Shown piece by piece: positions 7,416-15,302 of a stretch of 32,220 nt of DNA. Source of the stretch: an uncultured bacterium (GTDB taxonomy: Bacteria; Planctomycetota; UBA1135; GCA-002748355); contig CALLZN010000263.1 of assembly GCA_937858895.1 (NCBI GenBank), positions 1-32,220 of the forward strand, in the 5' to 3' direction. The notes beneath the pieces are model-generated. The model searched no databases, had not been told where the DNA came from, and saw only the letters and a program-made list of their open reading frames with translations. The translations under genes were made by a program, and so were the position numbers. The first letter of the stretch is position 1; every line of letters begins with the position of its first letter.

Positions 7416-9924
7416 CGCCGCCGAGCTCTCCGGTCGTCGCGCCGTCCACGACGACCTTTCGCGACAAGAACCACTCTTGTGGATCGCCGAGCATGCCGTT
7501 CTGGTCGCGATCGACGCCGGCCTCGAGAAAGTAAGTGCCGGCTTGCAGACCTGAGAAGGCGAACGATCCATCGGCAGCGCTGCGCGTCTTCGCGATGAAG
7601 CGACCATCGAAGCTCAGCCAGACCTCGAAGACCGACGGCGGCTCCGGAATCGGACGGCGCCACGAGATGTCGAAGCTCGCCGACCCACCGTTCGAAGTCA
7701 GGCGGTAACTCTCGAGCCGATTGCCGACCAGGGACTTGTCGCGATCCACGCTCACGACGATGTCGCCCGGTGCGTGCAACGGCACGTCGAAGCTCAGCGC
7801 ACCCGAGGCGGAACCGATGGACTGGAGCAAGAAGTCGCCAAGCAAGCGACCACCGAGGTTCTCGATGCGCAGCTTGCCTGCCGTCTGCTCATCCTCGATT
7901 CGCAACGCTGAAGGCGTCAGCGCGAGGACCGGCGCCTTGTCGAGCTCGAGGGCGCGACGAACCGCGAGGTCGGCCTGGAGGAGACCGTGTCCGTAGAAGC
8001 GATCCTTGCCGACAGGACCAAGGTCCTTGGCGGTCTCAGCGAGGATGCGTCGCGCGAGTTCGGGCTCGAGCTTCGGATGCACCGCCTCCATGAGCGCCAA
8101 GGCCGCCGTGACCGACGGTGTCGCGACCGAGGTTCCGAGGAAGGTCGCATAGAGATACGTGAGCTTCCCTTCGATCCGGTAAGCCCAGGTCGTCAGGACC
8201 CCCTTGGGCCCGAGGATCTCGGTCCCGCCAAGGGCACAGACGTCGACGTAGTCAGCCGCGTTCGAATACGTCGTCCGCACGAGGTTCTCGTCGACCGCCG
8301 AGCAGCAAAGCACCTCGGGCCAGGCGGCCGGGTAGAGCAGCGGCGCGGGGTCGAGGCCCTGGTTGTCGATAGCCGCGACCATGTGCACCTTTTGCTCGTA
8401 GAGGCGCTGGATCTCGACGTGCTCCGCCATCGTCGGCACCGAGATCGCGAAGCTCAAGTTGACGACCCTCGGCCGCTCGGCCTCGGGCAGGATGCGGCCG
8501 CTGTCGTTGGGCTGCCCCGACAGATAGCGATACGCCTGGACCCGGTCGTAGCTCGCGCCACCCAACTCACCGAAGACTCGGATCGGCAGCACCTTGCCCT
8601 TCCAGGTCCCGCCGGCGACGCCGATCGTGTTGTTCGTGACCGCCGCCGCGACGCCACCGACGTAGGTTCCGTGGAAGAAGTACTTGTCGAACTCCTGCGG
8701 CTCGCTCGGGTCATCGTCGATGCCGTCGCCGTCGCCCGCGCTGTCCTTGTCGCTGATGAAGTCGTAGCCAAAGGCCGAGACGCGCGGCGCGAGGTCCGGA
8801 TGGGCCGTCATCATGCCGGTGTCGACGATCGCGATGTGCACCGCATCGCTGCCCGTCGTCGTCTGCCAAGCATCCGGAAAACCAGTCAGGCGCAGGTTGA
8901 ACTGCTCACTCGTCTTCCAGCGTTCGTCGTTGGGCTCAGTCGTCTGCAAGGCCGCGGCCGCTGACGCGAGCGTGGCGGCCGACGCACCGGCGAGGGCGTC
9001 CTCGAGCGGCGTGATGATGTTGGGGCTCACCCAGGCTGCATCGGGCAGGGCGCGGCGCACCTCTCGGAGCAGGTCCGACTGGGCGCGTTGCGCTTCGAGC
9101 CGATCCGCCGGCAGGACGAAGCCATCCCGCACGTAGCGCCCGACCGATGTCTTGCCGGCAAGGCGGCGGAAGCCCATGGCTGCAAGGCGCGCCTCGGCGG
9201 CGGCGCAATCGACGATGACTTCTCCGGCCAAGAAGCGAAAGTCCACCCCGCCGTGCACGGCTTCGCGCTGGGCTTGGGCCTTCGCGGACGGAACATGGTT
9301 CATGACGGCGAACGACGAAACAGCAGCCTCGGCGACCGCGACCTCGAGCTCCCAGTCGTGCGCAGCGCCGTCCTGTGACTCGATGATGATGACGACGTCT
9401 TGACCGACTTCGAGCCGCAGCGCGCCACGCTCGCCAGGTAGGACCTCGAACGCAGGCTGACTGCTGCCAGCTTCGACGTGGACGCTCGCCCGCACCGAGA
9501 CTCCGCGCAGCTCGAAGTCGAGATAATGCTCGGGCTCCGCCGCGACCACGCGACCGATGCGCAGTACGTCGCGAGGATCGAGCGCAGCGCCAACCCGACC
9601 CTGGGCCACGCGCCGACCGAAGACCTTCGCGTCGACTTCACCGAGGTCGATGGCCGAGAAGAGGTGGTCGTTGGGCTCGAAGTCGCGCCCGGCGCGCTCC
9701 TGCAGCGTCGTCGCCAAGCCGCGCAGGGCGGGCAGCGCGGAAGGTGAAGCGGACTCCGCCTCGAGCCGCAAACGGCCTGCCAACACATAGGTCGCCGCCC
9801 CTCCCCCGCCTCCGCCGCAGCTCGCGAACCCCAGCACCCCACCAAGGGCCAAGAGGCCGACAACGGGAATCGAGCCGAAGCTGCGAACGAGCGCTGCGCG
9901 CGCCAACTGTTGGGCTCTTGCCAT
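7396..9924 (-). CDS. Subtilisin-like (S8) serine peptidase lipoprotein
   Basis: A secreted, probably lipid-anchored peptidase of 842 residues. The N-terminus is a lipoprotein-type signal (basic start, hydrophobic VVGLLALGGVLGFASC, then a Gly run after the Cys). Residues ~35-340 hold a pre-domain with an EPNDH segment like those of bacterial pre-peptidase domains and a propeptide-like part (KTSVGRYVRDGFVLPADR). The S8 domain has the full triad: Asp368 in IAIVDTGM, His418 in FFHGTYVGG, Ser599 in GTSVATPS, plus the oxyanion Asn520 in AAIDNQG. An insert after the Asp (DGDGIDDDPSEP) looks calcium-binding. The C-terminus has Ig-like and carboxypeptidase-regulatory-like parts (FSGLQAGTYFLEAGVDRDQNG). 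ATG at 9924 is chosen because the signal peptide starts there; a promoter-like TTGGGG-17-TACGCT lies upstream. Catalytically competent by motif; substrate unknown. Confidence 0.9.
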   Translation of the reverse strand: MARAQQLARAALVRSFGSIPVVGLLALGGVLGFASCGGGGGGAATYVLAGRLRLEAESASPSALPALRGLATTLQERAGRDFEPNDHLFSAIDLGEVDAKVFGRRVAQGRVGAALDPRDVLRIGRVVAAEPEHYLDFELRGVSVRASVHVEAGSSQPAFEVLPGERGALRLEVGQDVVIIIESQDGAAHDWELEVAVAEAAVSSFAVMNHVPSAKAQAQREAVHGGVDFRFLAGEVIVDCAAAEARLAAMGFRRLAGKTSVGRYVRDGFVLPADRLEAQRAQSDLLREVRRALPDAAWVSPNIITPLEDALAGASAATLASAAAALQTTEPNDERWKTSEQFNLRLTGFPDAWQTTTGSDAVHIAIVDTGMMTAHPDLAPRVSAFGYDFISDKDSAGDGDGIDDDPSEPQEFDKYFFHGTYVGGVAAAVTNNTIGVAGGTWKGKVLPIRVFGELGGASYDRVQAYRYLSGQPNDSGRILPEAERPRVVNLSFAISVPTMAEHVEIQRLYEQKVHMVAAIDNQGLDPAPLLYPAAWPEVLCCSAVDENLVRTTYSNAADYVDVCALGGTEILGPKGVLTTWAYRIEGKLTYLYATFLGTSVATPSVTAALALMEAVHPKLEPELARRILAETAKDLGPVGKDRFYGHGLLQADLAVRRALELDKAPVLALTPSALRIEDEQTAGKLRIENLGGRLLGDFLLQSIGSASGALSFDVPLHAPGDIVVSVDRDKSLVGNRLESYRLTSNGGSASFDISWRRPIPEPPSVFEVWLSFDGRFIAKTRSAADGSFAFSGLQAGTYFLEAGVDRDQNGMLGDPQEWFLSRKVVVDGATTGELGGVIPWRN

Positions 9925-9978
9925 CGACGATCTGCTTCCCTCTGGGTGTCCTCGGACTTCGCTCGCAGTCCATGCGCG

Positions 9979-10007
9979 AGCGTAGCTCCGAAAACAGTTT
10001 CCCCCAA
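9979..10007 (-). promoter_or_regulatory. Candidate promoter of the subtilase gene
   Basis: On the minus strand, TTGGGG (10007-10002) and TACGCT (9984-9979) are separated by 17 bp. A start near 9972 would give a leader of about 48 nt before the ATG at 9924. A purine-rich GAGGGAAG lies about 12 nt before that ATG and could serve as ribosome-binding site. Confidence 0.4.
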
Positions 10008-10048
10008 GGTTGCAGGACCTCCGCCCGCCTGGCAGCCGCTTCCTGCTC

Positions 10049-10068
10049 GGCGACCCTCTTGGGTCACC
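10049..10068 (-). terminator. Hairpin after the PRC-barrel gene
   Basis: Shortly after the stop of the PRC-barrel gene the minus strand reads GGTGACCC, AAGA, GGGTCGCC. This is an 8-bp stem with one G-U pair and a 4-nt loop. There is no clear U-tract, so it may be a weak or factor-assisted terminator. It separates the gene from the downstream subtilase promoter. Confidence 0.45.
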
Positions 10069-10076
10069 CGCGCGCG

Positions 10077-10997
10077 TCACTTCTTCTTCGTGTCGCCCTT
10101 GGCTTCGGCGAAGTACTTCGCGAGGCACTTGCGGTAGGTCGGGTCATCGATGCCATAGCCGTTCTCTTCCGAGGGCTGGGGCATGGCCGCGACCGCTTCC
10201 TTGTCGACATCGAGGTGGAGCTCGACGCGCTTGGCAGAAGACCACGCCGGGCTCGCATTGCCGTAGGGGACGTAGTGCAGCGTTTGGCCGCTACGTAGTC
10301 CGAGGTAGGCGATGCGCTGCTGAGGGACGTCGAGGATGAGCACGCGGGCGCGGCCCATGGCCGTTTCATCCTTGCTCACGATCTCGTAGGCCATGACGGA
10401 GCTGAGCGTCGCGAGGATGGGCAGAGGCTTCGGTTGAGCCTTCGCTTCGGCGCTTGCGACCTTGCTGTCCTTGTCGCCGTCCTTGTCGCCGTCCTTGCTC
10501 TTCGTGTCGCTGGCGTCGGCGGCGTCGATCTCCGTGACACTCTTCTGCTTGGGACGCAAGTTTGCTGGGACAAGATCGTCGAGCTTGGTCGAGTCGAAGA
10601 TCGGCAGCGCGTCGAGTTCTTCCTTCGAGATCTTCGCTGTGAAGACCTTCTCGACGTCGTGCCATTCGAACGCGGCTGCTTCGACCGCGGACGTGCGGCC
10701 CCCGGTCGAGCCGATCACATAGTGCGTAACGCTTCCGGTCTTGTTCGCGAAGACGATGTCGAGCACACGACCGTATGCGTCGGCGGGGTTCTTCACGTCT
10801 TGCACGACACGTACTCCGAGGAGCACAGTCGCATCGACGAAGGCCTTGGCAGCCTGACCGCCTTCTCCTTCGGGGACTGGCAAGGCCGGCCGCGGCGCGG
10901 GGTTGCTTTGCTTTACTTGGGAAAGCAGCGACACATTGGTCGCTGCGAATATGGAAACCGCCACTAGGGCACGCATTGGCATTGGTGTTCGGAACAT
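10077..10997 (-). CDS. Exported protein with two PRC-barrel-like domains
   Basis: A 306-residue protein with an N-terminal signal peptide (MPMRALVAVSIFAATNVSLLSQ). Two copies of a PRC-barrel-like unit follow. The first is at ~60-150 (VQDVKNPADAYGRVLDIVFANKTGSV, then THYVIGSTGG). The second is at ~195-290 (KDETAMGRARVLILDVPQQR, then IAYLGLRSGQ). They are joined by a charged linker with DGDK repeats. PRC-barrels in exported proteins are commonly involved in envelope stress or surface contact, but the ligand is unknown. The start is fixed by AAGGAGG 5 nt before the ATG at 10997. The frame is open 31 codons further upstream, but that part has no ribosome-binding site and would bury the signal peptide. 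Divergent from tatA across 188 bp. PRC assignment is moderate; export is clear. Confidence 0.75.
   Translation of the reverse strand: MFRTPMPMRALVAVSIFAATNVSLLSQVKQSNPAPRPALPVPEGEGGQAAKAFVDATVLLGVRVVQDVKNPADAYGRVLDIVFANKTGSVTHYVIGSTGGRTSAVEAAAFEWHDVEKVFTAKISKEELDALPIFDSTKLDDLVPANLRPKQKSVTEIDAADASDTKSKDGDKDGDKDSKVASAEAKAQPKPLPILATLSSVMAYEIVSKDETAMGRARVLILDVPQQRIAYLGLRSGQTLHYVPYGNASPAWSSAKRVELHLDVDKEAVAAMPQPSEENGYGIDDPTYRKCLAKYFAEAKGDTKKK
10471..10494. repeat. 12-bp tandem repeat in the PRC-barrel linker
   Basis: TTGTCGCCGTCC is repeated head to tail at 10471-10482 and 10483-10494, encoding the DGDK-DGDK linker. The unit is a multiple of three and frame-neutral. Confidence 0.8.
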
Positions 10998-11150
10998 CGT
11001 TCCTCCTTGCGAATGTCGCGCTGGATCTGGTAGCTCGCACGTCTCGAGCGAGTTCTCACGCGACGAGCCCACTACGCAGAGCGAGAGCATCGCGGGCCGT
11101 CTTCATGAGAATTGATCCGCGCGGCCAAGAGGCGCGACCAGATGCTCGCA

Positions 11151-11179
11151 TTGACAGGCGTTCCGATGCGATCGAAGAT
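11151..11179 (+). promoter_or_regulatory. Candidate tatA promoter
   Basis: A perfect -35 hexamer TTGACA (11151-11156) is followed after 17 bp by GAAGAT (11174-11179), a poor -10 with three of six consensus bases. The predicted start would be at or next to the tatA ATG at 11186. A GAGG lies too close to the ATG (1 nt) to be a good ribosome-binding site. Confidence 0.35.
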
Positions 11180-11185
11180 CGAGGC

Positions 11186-11659
11186 ATGAGTTGCGCCCCC
11201 TTCCTGCTTGCGATCTTCGGCCTCCCGGGCGGTCCGGAAGTGCTCGTGATCCTCCTCGTCGGCCTCCTGCTCTTCGGCGGCCGCCTACCCGAAGTGGGTC
11301 GTTCCCTCGGTCGAAGCCTCGTCGAGTTCCGAAAAGGCCTCCGTGGCCTCAAGGATGAAGTCGGCCTCGATAAAGAAATCCAGAGCATCCGCCGCGACCT
11401 CGACGAAGCGTCACGAACCGCGCCGACCCACCCATGGCCCGAGTCGGATCGATCGCCCTGGAACGAAGTCGGCTTCGACGACAGCCTCAATTCTACAAAC
11501 GCGCGCGACGCCAAGAAGGGTGGAGCGACCAAGAACGACGCCGCCCGCGAGAGCGCCGACGAGAGCGCCGACGAGAACATCATCGACACCGAGGCCAAGA
11601 GCCCCGTGAGCGAAGGCTCGCCCAAGACCGACATCGATGCCTCGAAGGCGAGCGAATGA
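11186..11659 (+). CDS. tatA: Sec-independent protein translocase subunit TatA/TatB
   Basis: Membrane subunit of the twin-arginine translocation pathway, which exports folded proteins. The 157-residue protein has the TatA/B plan: one N-terminal transmembrane helix (IFGLPGGPEVLVILLVGLLL), the FGGRLPE hinge and an amphipathic helix (GRSLGRSLVEFRKGLRGLKDE). A long acidic, low-complexity tail rich in Ser, Asp and Glu follows. Its length and a second helix near 60-75 (DKEIQSIRRDLDEASR) leave TatB possible, but the FGG hinge favours TatA. No tatC is in the window. ATG at 11186 is the only start that places the helix correctly. mutY overlaps the 3' end by 23 bp, so the two are probably co-transcribed. 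A 12-bp tandem repeat (11549-11572) encodes ESAD-ESAD in the tail. Confidence 0.88.
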   Translation: MSCAPFLLAIFGLPGGPEVLVILLVGLLLFGGRLPEVGRSLGRSLVEFRKGLRGLKDEVGLDKEIQSIRRDLDEASRTAPTHPWPESDRSPWNEVGFDDSLNSTNARDAKKGGATKNDAARESADESADENIIDTEAKSPVSEGSPKTDIDASKASE

Positions 11660-12722
11660 CGCGCCGAACGTGAAGCCAAGCGCAGCGACCCTCCTCGCGT
11701 GGTATGCGCAAGTGCGTCGCGACTTGCCCTGGCGTCGCACGAAGGACGCCTGGGCGATCTGGGTCAGCGAGATCATGCTGCAGCAGACGCGCGTCGAAGC
11801 CGTGCGCGAGCGCTTCGACGCCTTCCTTGCTCGCTATGGCGAGCCACGCGCTTTCGCGCTTGCGAGCGACGACGAAGTCTTGAGCGCGTGGCGTGGCCTC
11901 GGCTACTACCGCCGCGCGCGCGCCCTTCACGAAGCAGCGCGCATTGTCGTCGACGACCACGACGGCGAAGTGCCACGCGACCTCGATGCGCTCGAGCGGC
12001 TTCCGGGCATCGGTGCCTACACGGTCGGCGCGATCGCCTCGATCGCCTTCGACATCGCGGCCCCCGCCATCGATGGCAACGTCGAACGTGTGCTCGCGCG
12101 TGTGCTCGGCATCGAGGCAGCGATCAAGTCGCAGCCTGCGCGCGCGACGATGCGCGCGGCCATCGCGGAACTGCACGAGGCGGGTGCGCCCGGCGACGTC
12201 AACCAAGCCCTCATGGAGCTCGGGGCGACCACGTGCTTACCGCGCGCACCGCGCTGCGAGCTCTGCCCTTGGCACGACGCCTGCATGGCGAAGCGCGAAG
12301 GCAAGATCGACGACCTGCCGCAGACCAAGCCGCGCGAGGCTGGCATCGCCGTCGAGACCGAAGTCCTCGTTGCGCGGGACGAAGACCGAGTCCTCGTCCA
12401 TCGCCGCCCAGCAGGCACGGTCAACGCGGGACAGTATTGCCTGCCTTCCCTCGGCATTCCGCGCCCGCTCGCGACCGAGCTCGGCGAGCACTTGCGCGCG
12501 ACCTTGTCGCTCGACGCGGCCATCGGGCCTCGACGCGCGAGCTTCCGCCATGCGATCACGAAGTGGCGCATGGAGGTCCACGTGCGCGAAGCGCTGCAAG
12601 CGCCGCGCTCCGACTCGCTGCTCGCGGACCACGACTTGCGCTATGTGAGCGAAAGCGATGCTTCGATCCCGACGACGACGATCGTGCGGAAGGCGCTGCG
12701 CGCGCTCGTCAAGCTTCGATGA
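11637..12722 (+). CDS. mutY: A/G-specific adenine glycosylase MutY
   Basis: Removes adenine mispaired with 8-oxoguanine, the last guard of the GO repair system. The 361-residue protein carries LPWRRT and SEIMLQQTRV (with the catalytic Glu), the HhH motif LPGIGAYTVGAIASIAFD and the catalytic Asp in DGNVERVL. The 4Fe-4S loop has the canonical C-x6-C-x2-C-x5-C (CLPRAPRCELCPWHDAC). The C-terminal ~130 residues form a NUDIX-like 8-oxoG-recognition domain (VLVHRRPAGTVNAGQYCLP). The ATG at 11637 overlaps tatA by 23 bp; a GTG at 11670 would give almost the same protein without overlap, and neither has a strong ribosome-binding site. The cluster could be loaded by the Nfu protein encoded nearby (inference). 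The 3' end overlaps convergent kdsB by 14 bp. Confidence 0.95.
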   Translation: MPRRRANDAPNVKPSAATLLAWYAQVRRDLPWRRTKDAWAIWVSEIMLQQTRVEAVRERFDAFLARYGEPRAFALASDDEVLSAWRGLGYYRRARALHEAARIVVDDHDGEVPRDLDALERLPGIGAYTVGAIASIAFDIAAPAIDGNVERVLARVLGIEAAIKSQPARATMRAAIAELHEAGAPGDVNQALMELGATTCLPRAPRCELCPWHDACMAKREGKIDDLPQTKPREAGIAVETEVLVARDEDRVLVHRRPAGTVNAGQYCLPSLGIPRPLATELGEHLRATLSLDAAIGPRRASFRHAITKWRMEVHVREALQAPRSDSLLADHDLRYVSESDASIPTTTIVRKALRALVKLR

Positions 12723-13500
12723 GTTCGCCTTCTGTGTCGAGTATGCGCTCGACCTTGGCGACATCGCTCGGGTTGTCGATCGAAGCGTGGCTGCGCCCGC
12801 GGTAGGAGACCTCGACACAGCGAACCTGCATGCCGTGCTCCAGGTAGCGCAGTTGTTCGAGGCCTTCGCAGCGCTCGAGTTCGGTCGGCTCGAGTTCGAC
12901 GTAGCGGCGCAAGGCAGCGAGGCGATAGGCGTAGAGGCCGATGTGGCGGAAGACCGGACAAGGCGCAGTGCGCACTTCTTCGCGCACGAGCGGCAGCGTC
13001 TCCTTCGAAAAATAGAGAGCGTCGCCGCTGCGCGCCCGCACCACGGTCGTGCCGCCGACGACGCCGCGCGCCCTCGATTCTCGCCGCGCGTCGACTTCGT
13101 CCCAGGTCATGCGCACGCACGGAGTCGCAACTTCGACGGCGGCGTCGTCGCGCATCGCCTCGAGGAGGGCCTCGATCACCCACGGAGGCGTCAAGACGGC
13201 GTCACCCTGCAGATTGACGACGACGTCCGGTGCGAGCCCGAGCTTGTCGACGGCCTCGAGGACACGCTCGCTGCCGTTACGACACGACTCCGAAGTCAGG
13301 ACGACCTCGCCTCCGAAGGCGCGGACATGATCCGCGATGCGCGAGTCGTCCGTGGCGACGACGACACGGTCGACGCCGACCGCCGAGGCCGCGATGCGCT
13401 GCACCCGCTGGACCAGCGACACGCCATGAACCAAGACCAAGGGCTTACCCGGCAAGCGGCTCGACGCAAAGCGGGACGGAATGACGACGACGTTCTGCAT
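12709..13500 (-). CDS. kdsB: 3-deoxy-manno-octulosonate cytidylyltransferase (CMP-Kdo synthetase)
   Basis: Activates Kdo with CTP for lipopolysaccharide inner-core synthesis in the cytoplasm, which implies a Gram-negative envelope. The 263-residue protein begins with the nucleotide-binding IPSRFASSRLPGKPL, then VVVATDDSRI, TSESCRNGSERVLEA, VVVNLQGD, the sugar-binding FRHIGLYAYR and the final LEQLRYLEHGMQVR. NLQGD in place of the usual NVQGDEP is a small change in the metal/CTP region, followed by AVLTPPWVI rather than PxI. ATG at 13500 places the signature at residue 6 as in the family. It lies 24 bp after the phosphatase gene on the same strand, so the two probably form an operon. An AGGCGAG about 4 nt upstream is a weak ribosome-binding site. 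Confidence 0.93.
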   Translation of the reverse strand: MQNVVVIPSRFASSRLPGKPLVLVHGVSLVQRVQRIAASAVGVDRVVVATDDSRIADHVRAFGGEVVLTSESCRNGSERVLEAVDKLGLAPDVVVNLQGDAVLTPPWVIEALLEAMRDDAAVEVATPCVRMTWDEVDARRESRARGVVGGTTVVRARSGDALYFSKETLPLVREEVRTAPCPVFRHIGLYAYRLAALRRYVELEPTELERCEGLEQLRYLEHGMQVRCVEVSYRGRSHASIDNPSDVAKVERILDTEGELIEA

Positions 13501-13524
13501 GCGCTCGCCTGCTGCGTGTACGGA

Positions 13525-14199
13525 TTAGAGGTGACTCGAAGTGCGCGGCTCAACATTCCAATACCGCAGGACCGCCGTCGGAGGAGCGTCGACCGCCCGT
13601 TCGTCACGAGCCACGTCGATACGACCGAGGCGCCCGGTCCCGACGGCGAAGGCCTTGGTCGCGCGGCGCCGCTCGAATTCGCCATCGATCAGTTCGAGGA
13701 AGTAACGCAGTCGACCGTTGGAACTCACGAGGAGCACGGCCGTGTCGTCCACTTCGTCCCCAAGCTCGTGCTGCAAGTCGGCCACGAGCGAACGCGCCTC
13801 ATCGCGCAACGTGGCCTCATCGTTGCCGAAGCCGGCCTTGTCGGGCCAGCGCGCGTGCTCGACCCACGCATCGACTTCGTCGGCGCCGAAGCGCGCAACG
13901 ATCTCGTCGCGCGTGAGGCCGCTCCACGCCCCGTAGTCGATCTCGTCGAGGCGCGGCTCTATGCGAGCGGTGGGGAGGCCGAGCGCGCCCGTGACGATGT
14001 CGGCGAACTCGCGCGTGCGCGTCAGCGGGCCACAGAGCACCAGGGACGGAGCGACGTGCGCGCGAGCGAAGGCTTCGGCCAACGCTTCGGCCTGCCTACG
14101 CCCTGCTTCGACGAGCGGCAGGTCTTGCTCGCGTCCGATCCAGACGACGCGGTCCGTCGGCCCGAAGGTGTTGCCATGCCGTGCCAAGAAGAGCTGCAT
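13525..14199 (-). CDS. Histidine phosphatase family protein with Asn in place of the second catalytic His
   Basis: A 224-residue cytosolic protein of the phosphoglycerate-mutase-like superfamily. The N-terminal LARHGNT gives the phospho-accepting His8, and LTRTREFA and DEIDYGAWSG (with the acidic residue near 86) follow. The second catalytic His, normally in a VSHGG-type motif, is replaced by Asn161 in VSSNGRLRYF. Some family branches carry this SNG form, so the protein may have altered chemistry rather than be dead. The ATG at 14199 is chosen because the family starts a few residues before RHG; the frame is open 51 codons further but that part is not conserved in type. First gene of the kdsB operon, which might suggest a sugar-phosphate substrate (weak inference). 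Confidence 0.85.
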   Translation of the reverse strand: MQLFLARHGNTFGPTDRVVWIGREQDLPLVEAGRRQAEALAEAFARAHVAPSLVLCGPLTRTREFADIVTGALGLPTARIEPRLDEIDYGAWSGLTRDEIVARFGADEVDAWVEHARWPDKAGFGNDEATLRDEARSLVADLQHELGDEVDDTAVLLVSSNGRLRYFLELIDGEFERRRATKAFAVGTGRLGRIDVARDERAVDAPPTAVLRYWNVEPRTSSHL

Positions 14200-14356
14200 G
14201 AAGCGCGCAAGAAGACCGCCTCGGCGGACCTTATGCAAGCGGCGGCTGCCATCGCCGCGAGGCGCCGCGTGGCGCAGCGAGGCAAGACTGGGCGCCTGCA
14301 GTGCGGCTTCCGGGGGCTTTCCCCCCAACGCTGCTTTGCAACTGAGGCACATACTG

Positions 14357-14362
14357 TAGCCT
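14357..14362 (+). promoter_or_regulatory. -10-like TAGCCT, 7 nt before the metallophosphoesterase ATG
   Basis: TAGCCT fits the TAnnnT pattern and is followed by seven bases and the ATG at 14370. TTGCAA at 14336-14341 is a possible -35, at a short 15-bp spacing. No Shine-Dalgarno is visible, consistent with a leaderless or very short leader transcript. Confidence 0.35.
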
Positions 14363-14369
14363 GACGACG

Positions 14370-15302
14370 ATGCGCGAGCCTGGCCACCCTGAGCTTCGAC
14401 CCTGCGATTCCTCGCGCAAACTGTGGTTCATCGGGGACCTTCACGGGCACTTCGATGAAACAGACGCGAACTTCCTCGGCGACAGGGATCCCACCCTCGT
14501 GGTCTTCGTCGGCGATCTCGGCGACGAGAATCCGCGCATGGCACAGCGCGTTGCCGCCCTCCAGGTCCCGACCCGCTGCATCCTCGGCAACCACGACGCC
14601 TGGCTCAGCTTCCGCCAGAAGGCAGCGACCCCGGCCTTGCTCGAGTCGCTCGCCATCCTCGGCGACAAGCACATGGCCTACGACTGCCACGACATCGAGA
14701 GCGCCGGCGTTTCGCTCGTCGGCGCGCGCCCCTTCTCATGGGGTGGACCGAGCCTGCGCAGCCCCGAGCTCTACACCGAGCTCTACGGTGTCGGCGACCA
14801 CGAGGCGTCGGCCGCTCGCATCGTCGAGGCCGCCGAGCGTGCCCGCTTCAAGAGCATCGTCGTCGTCGCCCACAACGGCCCCTACGGCCTCGGCAAGCAG
14901 TCCTCGGACATCTTCGGCAAGGACTTCGGCCGGCCCGGCGGCGACTGGGGCGACCTCGACCTCCAGCTCGCCCTGCGCGAGCTCGAAAAGCGCGGCTTCC
15001 GCGTCCCCCTTGTGGTCGCGGGCCACATGCACCACGTGCTCTCCTACCCGCGTGGCGCGTATCGCAAACGCTGCGTCGTGACCGATCGCACCGTTTACGT
15101 CAACGTCGCGCGTGTGCCTCGCATCCACAGAACGAGTGAAGGAGCCACCGTGCGCCACTACGCATCTGCAAGCCTTCGTGACGGGCGCTTGCTCGCTTTC
15201 GAAGAACACTACGTCAGCGCCGACAACAGCAACACCGTGACCCTCTTCGCTGGCAAGACGGGACACGTCGACGCTCGCGAGCTAGGTGGCGCATGCGAAT
15301 AA
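14370..15302 (+). CDS. Calcineurin-like metallophosphoesterase
   Basis: A 310-residue cytosolic phosphoesterase with a dinuclear metal centre. All signature blocks are present: D-x-H in FIGDLHGHFD, GD-x-x-D in FVGDLGDE, GNHD in ILGNHDAW, the metal His in VVAHNGPYGLG and G-H-x-H in VVAGHMHH. The FIGDLHG start, HNGPYGLG block and SSDIFGKDF insert resemble the uncharacterised cyanobacterial/plant-type family annotated TIGR04168 rather than the Ser/Thr phosphatases. The substrate is unknown. ATG at 14370 puts the first metal motif at residue 23 and follows a -10-like box. The last 10 bp overlap the start of the next gene, so the two are likely co-transcribed. Confidence 0.88.
   Translation: MREPGHPELRPCDSSRKLWFIGDLHGHFDETDANFLGDRDPTLVVFVGDLGDENPRMAQRVAALQVPTRCILGNHDAWLSFRQKAATPALLESLAILGDKHMAYDCHDIESAGVSLVGARPFSWGGPSLRSPELYTELYGVGDHEASAARIVEAAERARFKSIVVVAHNGPYGLGKQSSDIFGKDFGRPGGDWGDLDLQLALRELEKRGFRVPLVVAGHMHHVLSYPRGAYRKRCVVTDRTVYVNVARVPRIHRTSEGATVRHYASASLRDGRLLAFEEHYVSADNSNTVTLFAGKTGHVDARELGGACE

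Noticed and set aside
9925-10128. Longer start of the subtilase (68 extra codons)
   Set aside because: It would overlap the PRC-barrel gene and bury the lipoprotein signal peptide; the ATG at 9924 begins exactly at the signal.
14306-14328. GGGGG-CTTT-CCCCCC hairpin upstream of the metallophosphoesterase
   Set aside because: The stem is five pairs of pure GC with no T-run, and it lies in a divergent region where no transcript is expected to end. Chance is likely in this composition.
12658-14364. A 568-codon open frame on the plus strand
   Set aside because: It is antisense to kdsB and the histidine phosphatase, both with clear motifs. Its protein is rich in Arg, Asp and Val with no recognisable domain, as expected of a shadow frame in high-GC DNA.
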